Part shown: positions 26,401-32,222 of the stretch, one piece after another
Position numbering within the stretch: position 1 is the first letter of the stretch
Layout of the letters: each line of letters starts with the position of its first letter
Assembly: GCA_902801165.1 (NCBI GenBank)
Contig: CADCHI010000016.1
Coordinates: 1-44,511, forward strand
Length of the DNA stretch: 44,511 nucleotides
Direction of reading: 5' to 3'
Source of the DNA: an uncultured Eubacteriales bacterium
GTDB lineage: Bacteria > Bacillota > Clostridia > Christensenellales > Aristaeellaceae
Translations under genes and position numbers: made by a program
Notes under the pieces: model-generated
What the model was told of the DNA's origin: nothing
What the model saw: only the letters and a program-made list of their open reading frames with translations
Databases searched by the model: none

Positions 26401-26567
26401 TGAGGGATCTCGGTGCCCGGAAAGGTCGAGAAGGAAAAGTCGATCACGATCACCACGTCCAGCCCCGGGTTCTTGACCTCGGCCAGCGCGCCCGTCAGGC
26501 CGCCGAACACGCCCAGCGCGAACACTGCGGCCATCATCAGCGCAAGCAGTTTCCTCATTTGCTTCAC
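23454..26567 (-). CDS. Surface vWA protein with MIDAS, cadherin/Ig-like repeats, one TM helix and cytoplasmic domain
   Basis: About 1037 residues, first gene of the seven-gene run. The GTG at 26567 (MKQMRKLLALMMAAVFALG) gives a clean signal peptide and has GGAG 8 bases upstream; ATG 26558 is the alternative. A vWA domain starts near residue 33 with an intact metal motif DFSFS (VVIVIDFSFSTF), and contains KLVLVLGDGKSEP and RIYCMQFGND. Repeats with cadherin-like LSDYFKDEDDDPLTY and LSDWFTDADG motifs follow. A transmembrane helix lies at about 883-906 (YAVILLILAAIAAVLI). The 131-residue cytoplasmic domain is beta-rich with basic patches (ESRRFGRTHRKP) and ends TVVFKRD. The protein probably binds a ligand outside and signals to, or anchors, the tubulin/GTPase machinery inside. 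Confidence 0.85.
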   Translation of the reverse strand: MKQMRKLLALMMAAVFALGVFGGLTGALAEVKNPGLDVVIVIDFSFSTFPGTEIPHADPETMCLDAATMLINMCDAKFSKAAIVPFTSEDTRNIDKYNAEHGNLWKNWIDVSDPVRRRALCDSLYANDVDYASTAYLHSGHTNYAVGMQQALDLMNSSDKTDNQKLVLVLGDGKSEPASAENEQLAVNCARQIEAFGGRIYCMQFGNDPNGQNLLRSIATSSETYWSGVQPSELKDRFSGVFAELIGTEQETITAQAGDGDDIVFDIRVPHKAITEVNVVVDRNKIEGGVSVLDNNGQPIGDGPNLIMYTNDHINTGAGVKGEYQRYDFVSLKIIDPDPGTWKVSARRAADVSADEQMTIDLLYNYQIELMAGLTGADDNAFRKNEHVTFESWFVDAAGNPSSDDSLYGGRQADGTGIEAVLTIYDANNTPVLETPMTADYDNHRFVYDIDLNTASFVNKNAPDQQTFHYAVSASGDHLFRETENNENNVFVVFGDKPVATVDGPQFLGTIRINDIFDENAPDELESEPLSDYFKDEDDDPLTYVIASQNGLEGKIVDNEKLVVRRVSDDNLKDGYVEVKAQDGAGNESGPVRFTANVISVGDLLNDCLTISADPVQPEINELGTRLQPGQLGKGGSATVQVNYKVAPPEDKTGEFPYTELDELGLYDKLGEDSVLAVKHETVEKPKDTEVKPEEGLEYTVAAKRNTGRVQVDSTYSINGGEPRELSSNTFEVVNVPPVVVEDLDKLLTEKGGEPGESGVVFTADKDNPEMAKSSHTLSDWFTDADGAFDSLSFTASAENQEEAKDLFTPARAILRTFGLIAKEGPVVETNADAENALEGDTLNVTAARFGKAHLTVTATDEDGASVSYAIDYNITSSRDRLMCIITYAVILLILAAIAAVLINKYVVHRPWPRHNDEYRVTQNDFAVLSDEGKESRRFGRTHRKPCTLKVLADHFSIMDDGSGSEAFSKVQLWPTTGNRLVVELKNKMRLPAGASVKVDGTDISRGRKAKWCRNGRITVTFRDTAGNENTVVFKRD

Positions 26568-26586
26568 AATCTCCACTCCAATCTCA

Positions 26587-26617
26587 TATGACGACAAATT
26601 GTCTATTTTCCGTCATA
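26587..26617 (-). promoter_or_regulatory. Nested palindrome in the leader of the vWA/tubulin operon
   Basis: Outer arms TATGACG (26587-26593) and CGTCATA (26611-26617) enclose the perfect palindrome GACAAATTGTC (26593-26603). It lies between the -10 element and the start codon. It could be a repressor operator or an RNA hairpin in the leader. Confidence 0.5.
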
Positions 26618-26700
26618 ATGCATCATCATCCTCATAAGATTCTACATTAGCTTCCTGTTATTGTCAAGCAAATATGGGAATTTCTGTGACGAAAAATAGA
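26602..26700. promoter_or_regulatory. Inverted 14-mer pair flanking the operon promoter
   Basis: TGACGGAAAATAGA on the minus strand (26602-26615) and TGACGAAAAATAGA on the plus strand (26687-26700) match at 13 of 14 positions in inverted orientation. Their centres are about 85 bp apart, close to eight helical turns, and the promoter at 26639-26667 sits between them. This arrangement suggests a paired operator for one regulator. Confidence 0.5.
26639..26667 (-). promoter_or_regulatory. Promoter of the vWA/tubulin/GTPase operon
   Basis: Minus-strand TTGACA (26662-26667) and TAGAAT (26639-26644) with a 17-base spacer, about 70 bases before the chosen start codon. No other comparably good promoter was found between this point and 6839, which supports a single long transcript. 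Confidence 0.8.
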
Positions 26701-26824
26701 GCACTTTGTTTCCTTTGCTCCGTCAAAAACCCATGCTTCATTATAACTCCCGCCCTCCGTTCGCCGTAAAATCAGTTTTGCCACATTTCATCACGTAAAC
26801 TTATTGTACAAAAAATAATTATTA

Positions 26825-26839
26825 TAGTCAAATTGACAA
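26825..26839. promoter_or_regulatory. Candidate operator for the NAD operon
   Basis: The perfect 11-bp palindrome GTCAAATTGAC (26827-26837), with near-symmetric flanks, lies 9 bases upstream of the -35 element of the nrtR promoter. Half-site TTGAC recurs in that -35 element. NrtR genes usually regulate their own neighbourhood, so this is the best operator candidate here, though lineage-specific NrtR sites vary. Confidence 0.45.
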
Positions 26840-26846
26840 TAAATAC

Positions 26847-26875
26847 TTGACAACCGCCGGGAAGGCGTGTATTAT
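26847..26875 (+). promoter_or_regulatory. Promoter of the NAD salvage operon
   Basis: Consensus TTGACA (26847-26852) and TATTAT (26870-26875) with a 17-base spacer, about 90 bases upstream of the nrtR start codon. Confidence 0.8.
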
Positions 26876-26966
26876 TTAATTACGGTCAGGGTGACCACAA
26901 AACATCCGCGACATCCGGCCCTGACGACTGCCGGAGCGCGCTCCGAAGAATATGGAGGTGAGACCC

Positions 26967-27686
26967 TTGCATGATTTCCTGGCGCAGGATCAGATCTTCG
27001 TCACCGTGGACATACTGATCATGACGGTGCGCGAAGGCCGGCTGAACCTGCTGCTCTCCCGACGGGCGAATCCCCCCTACCCGGGCCGCTGGGCGCTGCC
27101 GGGGCGGCTGGTGGCCACGGACGAAGCCGCCGAGGCCGCGGTGGACCGGCTGCTGGAGGAGATGCTTCCGGTGCGCGGCGCGTTCTGCGAGCAGCTCTAC
27201 ACCTTCACCGATGTGGACCGGGACCCCCGGGGCCGGGTCGTCTCCATCGCCTACCTGGTCATCGTGCCCTGGGCAAGGCTGGCGGCCATCCCCGAAGGCC
27301 AATTCGGCGGGCTGCGGCGCTTCGGCGTCGCCCTGGACGCGGTGGGCCTGCGGCTGACCGGCGAGGACGGCGCGGCGCTCACGGGCGGCGAGCTGGCCTT
27401 CGACCACGGACGCATCATCGCCACCGGCGTCCAGCGGCTGCGGGGAAAGATCGAATACACCGACATCGCCTTCCGCTTCCTGAACGACCCCTCGGCCTTC
27501 TACCTCAGCGAGCTGCAATCGGTGTTCGAGGCGGTGCTGGACAAGCCCGTGGACGGCAGCAACTTCCGCCGGGCCATCCAGAGCCGCTACGAGGACACCG
27601 GCCTCATCGCCCAGCGGGCTCCCTCCGAGCAGGCCCCGAAGCGCCGGGGACGCCCCGCCGCCCTCTATCGCCTGAACCAACCTTGA
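26967..27686 (+). CDS. nrtR: NrtR-type Nudix-domain transcriptional regulator of NAD metabolism
   Basis: About 239 residues. The TTG at 26967 was chosen because GGAGG sits 8 bases upstream; an in-frame ATG at 26952 would overlap that ribosome site. The N-terminal Nudix-like fold (FVTVDILIMTV, PGRWALPGRLV) has a degenerate Nudix box: the REUxEE core reads DRLLEE, consistent with the non-catalytic ADP-ribose-sensing domain of NrtR. The C-terminal winged helix is marked by NFRRAIQSRYEDTG and the family-typical RRGRPAALYRL. NrtR proteins repress NAD synthesis genes and are relieved by ADP-ribose-type metabolites. It is the first gene of an operon with four NAD salvage enzymes, which strongly supports the assignment. 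Confidence 0.88.
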   Translation: MHDFLAQDQIFVTVDILIMTVREGRLNLLLSRRANPPYPGRWALPGRLVATDEAAEAAVDRLLEEMLPVRGAFCEQLYTFTDVDRDPRGRVVSIAYLVIVPWARLAAIPEGQFGGLRRFGVALDAVGLRLTGEDGAALTGGELAFDHGRIIATGVQRLRGKIEYTDIAFRFLNDPSAFYLSELQSVFEAVLDKPVDGSNFRRAIQSRYEDTGLIAQRAPSEQAPKRRGRPAALYRLNQP

Positions 27687-27701
27687 ATGGAGGTCAGAAC
27701 C

Positions 27702-28238
27702 ATGCGTGAAAAGAAACTGTTGATCGTGGTGGACATGCAGAACGACTTCATCGACGGCAGCCTCGGCACCGCCGAAGCCCAGGCCATCGTGCCCGCGGCG
27801 GCCGCCCGGATCCGCGCCGCCAAGGCGGCCGGCGAGACCATCATCGCCACGCTGGACACCCACGGCGAGGACTACCTGGAGACCTCCGAGGGCAGGAAGC
27901 TGCCCGTGCGCCACTGCATCCGGGGCACCGAGGGCTGGCGCCTCAACCCCGAGATCCAAGAGGCGCTGGGCGACAGCCTGGTCCTCGAAAAGCCCACCTT
28001 CGGCAGCCTGCGCCTGCCCGGCGCGGTCGCCGAGGCCGCGAAGGACGCCGACAAGATCACCATCGAGCTGCTGGGCCTGTGCACCGACATCTGCGTGGTG
28101 TCCAACGCCCTGCTGCTGAAGGCCAACTTCCCGGAGGCAGCCATCTCCGTCAACCGGGCCTGCTGCGCCGGGGTGACCCCCGAAAAGCACGAGGCCGCCC
28201 TGGAGACCATGGCCAGCTGCCAGATCGACATCATCTGA
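27702..28238 (+). CDS. pncA: Isochorismatase-family cysteine hydrolase, probable nicotinamidase
   Basis: 178 residues. The ATG at 27702 follows GGAGG at 8 bases. The catalytic triad is visible: Asp in LLIVVDMQNDF, Lys in LEKPTFGS, and Cys in ELLGLCTDICVVSNA, preceded by the usual hydrophobic strand. The metal-site region reads TLDTHGEDY, a plausible DxH pair. Nicotinamidase converts nicotinamide to nicotinate and ammonia. Placement between nrtR and nadE, in an operon ending with nicotinate phosphoribosyltransferase, makes that substrate far more likely than isochorismate. It starts 15 bp after the nrtR stop. Confidence 0.85.
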   Translation: MREKKLLIVVDMQNDFIDGSLGTAEAQAIVPAAAARIRAAKAAGETIIATLDTHGEDYLETSEGRKLPVRHCIRGTEGWRLNPEIQEALGDSLVLEKPTFGSLRLPGAVAEAAKDADKITIELLGLCTDICVVSNALLLKANFPEAAISVNRACCAGVTPEKHEAALETMASCQIDII

Positions 28239-28288
28239 CCGGCATCCCCGTTTCCTATCATATTATTAAAGGCATCAAGGAGGCTACC

Positions 28289-29080
28289 ATGCGCGAATAT
28301 GAATTCAACGCCGAAGCGGCCCGGGACGGTCTCGTGCGCGCCATCCGGGAGCTGGCCGAGCGCCAGGGCTTCAACAAGGTGGTGCTGGGCATCTCCGGCG
28401 GCAAGGACTCCACCGTCTGCGCGGCGCTGTGCGCCCGGGCGCTGGGCCCGGAGAACGTCTACGGCGTCATGCTGCCCGACGGCGAGCAGAAGGACATCTC
28501 CGACAGCGTCCGCGTCTGCAATGCCCTGGGCATCCGGCGGCGCACCATCAACATCGGCGGCATCCACGCGGCCCTGAAGGCCGTCACCGACCAGCTGGCG
28601 CCCGCCGCCCCCGAGGGCGAGTTCGCCGTCCCCTACAGCCGGGAGAGCGACATCAACGTGGGCCCGCGGCTGCGGATGACCACCCTGCGCTACATCGGCC
28701 AGAGCCTCGGCGCGCGTCTGGTGGGCACCGGCAACCTGTCCGAGGCCACCGTGGGCTACTGCACCAAGGACGGCGACACCTCCTGCGACTTCTCCCTGCT
28801 GGGAGCGGTCACCAGCGTGGAGGTGGTCCAGATCGGCCTGACCATGCCCGAGCTGCCCCGGGACCTGGTGGAAAAGCCCCCGGCCGACGGCCTGTCCGGC
28901 CAGTGCGACGAGGACCGGCTGGGCGTCACCTACCGGGACATCCACCGCTACATCCGCCTGGGCACCTGCGGCGACCCGGAGACCGACGCGCTGATCCGCA
29001 AAAAGGAGCGGGCCAACCTGCACAAGCGCAGCATGCCCGTGGTGCTCCAGCCCTTCCCGAAGGCAGGCGAGGCCCAGTGA
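28289..29080 (+). CDS. nadE: NAD synthetase, ammonia-dependent
   Basis: 263 residues, the usual length for the stand-alone, ammonia-using NadE; there is no glutaminase domain. The ATP pyrophosphatase P-loop is VLGISGGKDSTV near residue 31. The deamido-NAD/ATP site motifs GTGNLSEATVGYCTKDGD and the later PTxxLW-equivalent region KPPADGLSGQCDEDRLG are present. It catalyses the last step: deamido-NAD plus ATP and ammonia to NAD. The ATG at 28289 is preceded by AAGGAGG at 7 bases. Its TGA overlaps the GTG of nadD (GTGA), indicating translational coupling. Confidence 0.95.
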   Translation: MREYEFNAEAARDGLVRAIRELAERQGFNKVVLGISGGKDSTVCAALCARALGPENVYGVMLPDGEQKDISDSVRVCNALGIRRRTINIGGIHAALKAVTDQLAPAAPEGEFAVPYSRESDINVGPRLRMTTLRYIGQSLGARLVGTGNLSEATVGYCTKDGDTSCDFSLLGAVTSVEVVQIGLTMPELPRDLVEKPPADGLSGQCDEDRLGVTYRDIHRYIRLGTCGDPETDALIRKKERANLHKRSMPVVLQPFPKAGEAQ

Positions 29081-29688
29081 GCGGCGCGCTGGCATTCTTC
29101 GGGGCCTTCAACCCGCCCACCGTCGCCCACCTGGAGCTGGCCCGCTTCGCCCTGGAGCAGACGGGCCGGGAGAGGGCGATCTTCGTGCCCTCGAAGTCCG
29201 TCTACATCCGCGGGGAGCAGGGCAAGGACTTCGCCTATCCCGATGCCCGACGCCTGGAAATGCTCCGGGCCGCGGCGGCGAGCCGCCCCTGGATGGCGGT
29301 GACGGACTGGGAGATGCGGCAAAAGGCCCAGCCCCGCACCTATGAAACGCTGTGCCACCTGAGAAGCCTGGGCGACGCCCCGGCGCTGCTGATGGGCTCC
29401 GACAAGCTGCCGGAGCTGGAGCACGGCTGGCGGCACGTGGACGAGATCGCACAGGAATTCGGCATCCTCTGCATGACCCGTGGCGGCGACGACTGCGCCC
29501 GCATGCTGGCGGAGGACCCCTACCTGCGCGCCCTGTCCCCCTGGATCACCCTGCTGGAGACCCCCGCCGCGCTGCGCGGCATCTCCTCCACCCAGGTGCG
29601 CCGACGGGTGGCGGCGGGCGAGCCCGCCGAGGGCCTCGTGCCCGAGGAGATCCTCCCCCTGCTCCCCATCGACCTGCCCGGGGCATAG
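29077..29688 (+). CDS. nadD: Nicotinate-nucleotide adenylyltransferase
   Basis: 203 residues. The GTG start overlaps the nadE stop. The nucleotidyltransferase motif is FFGAFNPPTVAHLELA; Thr replaces the first His of the usual (H/T)xGH, and the second His is kept. The C-terminal ISSTQVRRRV motif that contacts ATP is also clear, as is FVPSKSVY. It joins nicotinate mononucleotide to AMP to form deamido-NAD, the substrate of the preceding NadE. Family length and operon context agree. Confidence 0.88.
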   Translation: MSGALAFFGAFNPPTVAHLELARFALEQTGRERAIFVPSKSVYIRGEQGKDFAYPDARRLEMLRAAAASRPWMAVTDWEMRQKAQPRTYETLCHLRSLGDAPALLMGSDKLPELEHGWRHVDEIAQEFGILCMTRGGDDCARMLAEDPYLRALSPWITLLETPAALRGISSTQVRRRVAAGEPAEGLVPEEILPLLPIDLPGA

Positions 29689-29793
29689 GCGGCGCCGATC
29701 CCATCCAAACTGCAAACATCAGGAAGCCCTCATTCGATTCGCCCACTTGCGATACCGCCGGACCACATGTCCCGGCGATCCTACAATCCATCC

Positions 29794-29810
29794 CGGCCCG
29801 AACCGGGCCG
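29794..29810 (+). other. Small hairpin upstream of pncB
   Basis: A perfect 7-bp stem (CGGCCCG/CGGGCCG) with a 3-base loop in the 146-bp gap between nadD and pncB, about 25 bp before the pncB start. No T-run follows. It may modulate translation or stability. Confidence 0.35.
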
Positions 29811-29834
29811 AACCCGCACAGGAGGCTGACAACG

Positions 29835-31034
29835 ATGAAGCTCGAACCCATTGTCCTTTCCCTGCTGGATACCGACCTGTACAAGTTCAACATGGACCAG
29901 GTCATCTTTCACAAGCACACCGACCTGAGCGGCGAATACTACTTCCGCTGCCGCAACGCGGGCGTCACCTTTACCCGGGAGATGTTCGAAGAGATCAACG
30001 CCCAAATCGACCACCTGTGCACGCTGCGCTTCACCCATGAGGAGCTGGACTACCTGCGCTCCATCCGCTTCATCAAGAGCGACTACGTGGAGTTCCTCCG
30101 GCTGTGGCACCCCATCCGGGACTACGTGGAGACCACCCTGTCCGAGAACGGCGAACTGGGCATCGTGGTGCGGGGCCCGCTGTTCTCCGCCATGCAGTTT
30201 GAGATCTACCTGCTGGAGATCGTCAACGAGGTCTACTTCCGCATGAAGTACGACTACGCCGAGCTGCTGGCCGCCGCCGAAAAGCGGCTGGACGCCAAGA
30301 TCGCCGACTTCCGCTCCGGCAAGTACACCTTCCGCTTCGCCGAGTTCGGCTGCCGCCGCAGGCTCTCCCGCGAATGGGAGGAGGTCGTGGTGCGCCGCCT
30401 GGCCACCGAGACGCAGAACTGCGCCGGCACCTCCAACGTGTGGCTGGCCTGGAAGTACAACCTGACGCCCATCGGCACCTACGCCCACGAGTTCGTGCAG
30501 ATGTACCAGGGCATCGACTCCATCCCCCTGGCCTACACCAACCACTACGCCCTGGAGGACTGGTACGACGAGTACCGGGGCGACAACGGTACCGCGCTGA
30601 CCGACACCGTCACCACCGACCTGTTCCTGCTGGACTTCAACCGGGCCATGGTGAACAACTTCAGCGGCGTGCGCCACGACAGCGGAGACCCCTACGAGTG
30701 GGGCGAGAAGCTGATCGCCCACTACCAGAGCTACGGCGTGGACCCGATGAGCAAGCAGCTGCTGTTCAGCGACAGCCTGGACTTCGACCGCGCCCAGGCC
30801 CTCTACGACCACTTCAAGGACCGCGTGAAGGTCTCCTTCGGCATCGGCACCTTCTGCTCCAACGACACCGACCAGACGCCGCTGAACATCGTCATCAAGC
30901 TGCAGACCGTGAACGGGCACGCGGTGGCCAAGCTGTCCGACACCCCCGGCAAGGCCATGTGCCGCGACATGGAATACCTGGAGTACCTGAAGCGCTCCGT
31001 GGCCTTCCGCATCAAGCGGGCCCATGAGCAGTAA
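29835..31034 (+). CDS. pncB: Nicotinate phosphoribosyltransferase
   Basis: 399 residues. It opens LLDTDLYKFNMDQVIFHKH, the family's N-terminal signature (LLTDLYxxTM-like). Other conserved stretches are EFGCRRRLS, the substrate segment GTSNVW with TYAHEFVQMY (phosphorylatable His), GVRHDSGDPYEWG for phosphoribosyl diphosphate binding, and FGIGTFCSND near the C-terminus. It makes nicotinate mononucleotide from nicotinate and PRPP, feeding NadD. The ATG at 29835 has AGGAGG at 8 bases. It is probably the last gene of the NAD operon, since a 607-bp gap follows. Confidence 0.95.
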   Translation: MKLEPIVLSLLDTDLYKFNMDQVIFHKHTDLSGEYYFRCRNAGVTFTREMFEEINAQIDHLCTLRFTHEELDYLRSIRFIKSDYVEFLRLWHPIRDYVETTLSENGELGIVVRGPLFSAMQFEIYLLEIVNEVYFRMKYDYAELLAAAEKRLDAKIADFRSGKYTFRFAEFGCRRRLSREWEEVVVRRLATETQNCAGTSNVWLAWKYNLTPIGTYAHEFVQMYQGIDSIPLAYTNHYALEDWYDEYRGDNGTALTDTVTTDLFLLDFNRAMVNNFSGVRHDSGDPYEWGEKLIAHYQSYGVDPMSKQLLFSDSLDFDRAQALYDHFKDRVKVSFGIGTFCSNDTDQTPLNIVIKLQTVNGHAVAKLSDTPGKAMCRDMEYLEYLKRSVAFRIKRAHEQ

Positions 31035-31641
31035 AGCCTGATGGTGCCATCTTAGATAGATTTTATCTAAACCCATCCCATCCGATTGGAAGAGGGCTCT
31101 TTGCCTTCGCCCGCGGCCCCGCTTCGCCCGGTATGACCCGCAATGCCTCTCATCCTGGGCGAGGCGCCGGCGCGGCCGTGAGCCCAGCGAAGCGTTGAGG
31201 CCGGCCCGCGCCGTTCATGCATGGTAGGCCCTCGTCCAATCGGGAGCGCTTGAATCGTTGAAACCGCCCTGCCATGGGCTCCCTTCCCGTTCGATCTCTT
31301 TTCTTTCCTTTCCCATTGCACTGCTGAAAACGCCATACCAAAGCCGATGATCGCCGCGCTGCGGGCCCTGCTCGCCGCAGGGCCTGGTGAAGTGCGCCTC
31401 GCTTCACCCGTGCCGGACCCCACGTACTTCACAAAGCTGTCCGCCGGACGCCGACAGTTCCTCCTCAAGTACGCCCAGGTCGGGGACAAGTACCACCGCC
31501 CGGGCCGCCTTCCTCCCTCTCACCCCTATCCCCACGGCTGCCCACGCGGCAATCGGAGCCTCGGAAAGGACATACGCGCGCGCCTTTCGGAAGCTCCCGA
31601 GGCGCGATAACCTTCCAATGCCATCACAAGGAGGGATTCGC
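31035..31641. other. 607-bp non-coding region with several inverted repeats
   Basis: Immediately after pncB is a 7-bp palindrome TTAGATA-GATTT-TATCTAA (31052-31070) that may end or process the NAD transcript. Further on, two adjacent perfect hairpins occur: 31364-31371/31377-31384 (8 bp) and 31386-31392/31402-31408 (7 bp). Open frames in the region lack ribosome sites and recognisable domains. The region acts as the leader of the following three genes and could contain a structured RNA, but I cannot name one, and no clear promoter was found. Confidence 0.45.
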
Positions 31642-32220
31642 ATGGCAAACTGGTTTGAGGGAATGTGCGGCAGGGTGGCCCCGGGGCTGTGCCGGCTGTC
31701 CGTGAACGGCGCCATCGCCGTCAGGACCCGCGCCGGCTACCGCGCCTACGACGTGGACACCGGCAGGCTGACCAACTGCGACAGCTTCGTGCTGGACGTG
31801 GGCGACGACTACTTCTTCGTCGTGCCCACCAGCAAGGTCAGGAAGGGCGACATCATACTCTCCGGCGGCCTGCCGAAGTGCGTCGTCGCCGCGGACGGGG
31901 ACACCATCACCGCCATCAACTTCGAGGACGCCACCGTGGAGACGCTCCTGCCGGAGCACCACCTGTTCATGGGCGGCACCTGCCTCTGCGGCAGGATCGT
32001 CTCCCTGTTCGGGCGCAGCGGCGTAAAGGGCAAAAAGGGCGTCAACGGCATGATGAAGTACATGATCTTCTCCAGCCTGCTCAAGGGCAGGGAGGGCGGC
32101 CTGAGCGGCCTGGCCCCGCTGATGCTGATGGGCGGCAAATCGGATTTTCTGGAGGGGCTCTTCGACGAGGGCGACGAGGACGACGACCACAACGACCGCG
32201 ACGACCGAAAGGAGGCCTGA
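31642..32220 (+). CDS. Uncharacterised small protein paired with a vWA gene
   Basis: 192 residues. The ATG at 31642 has AAGGAGG at about 8 bases. The first about 125 residues are strand-rich and built like a small beta-barrel or SH3/AbrB-like fold (VNGAIAVRT, DYFFVVPTSKVRKGDIIL, KCVVAADGDTITAINFEDAT). A helical Gly/Met/Leu-rich segment follows, then a very acidic tail with Asp/Glu runs (EGLFDEGDEDDD). No signal peptide. I recall similar proteins beside vWA genes in other Clostridia but know no function. It is separated from the following vWA gene by only 2 bp, so the two are almost certainly functional partners. Confidence 0.7.
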   Translation: MANWFEGMCGRVAPGLCRLSVNGAIAVRTRAGYRAYDVDTGRLTNCDSFVLDVGDDYFFVVPTSKVRKGDIILSGGLPKCVVAADGDTITAINFEDATVETLLPEHHLFMGGTCLCGRIVSLFGRSGVKGKKGVNGMMKYMIFSSLLKGREGGLSGLAPLMLMGGKSDFLEGLFDEGDEDDDHNDRDDRKEA

Positions 32221-32222
32221 AC

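Larger units (their letters stand above)
26568..26966. other. Divergent control region between the GTPase/tubulin operon and the NAD operon
   Basis: A 399-bp AT-rich gap, in strong contrast to its GC-rich surroundings. It holds two outward-facing promoters with optimal 17-base spacers, two different 11-bp palindromes and a pair of inverted 14-mers, each listed separately. The middle (26701-26820) shows no further feature. Confidence 0.8.

Noticed and set aside
19502-26591. Very long plus-strand open frames opposite the tubulin-like and vWA genes
   Set aside because: Shadows of the minus-strand genes, caused by codon bias; no start signals or domains.
27702-28238. The cysteine hydrolase as an isochorismatase for siderophore synthesis
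   Set aside because: All neighbours are NAD salvage genes and no siderophore genes are present; nicotinamidase is the simpler call.
31347-31610. An 87-codon open frame upstream of the 31642 gene (starts MIAALRALLAAGPG)
   Set aside because: No ribosome site, overlaps the two hairpins, Pro/Arg-rich tail without domain; more likely leader sequence.
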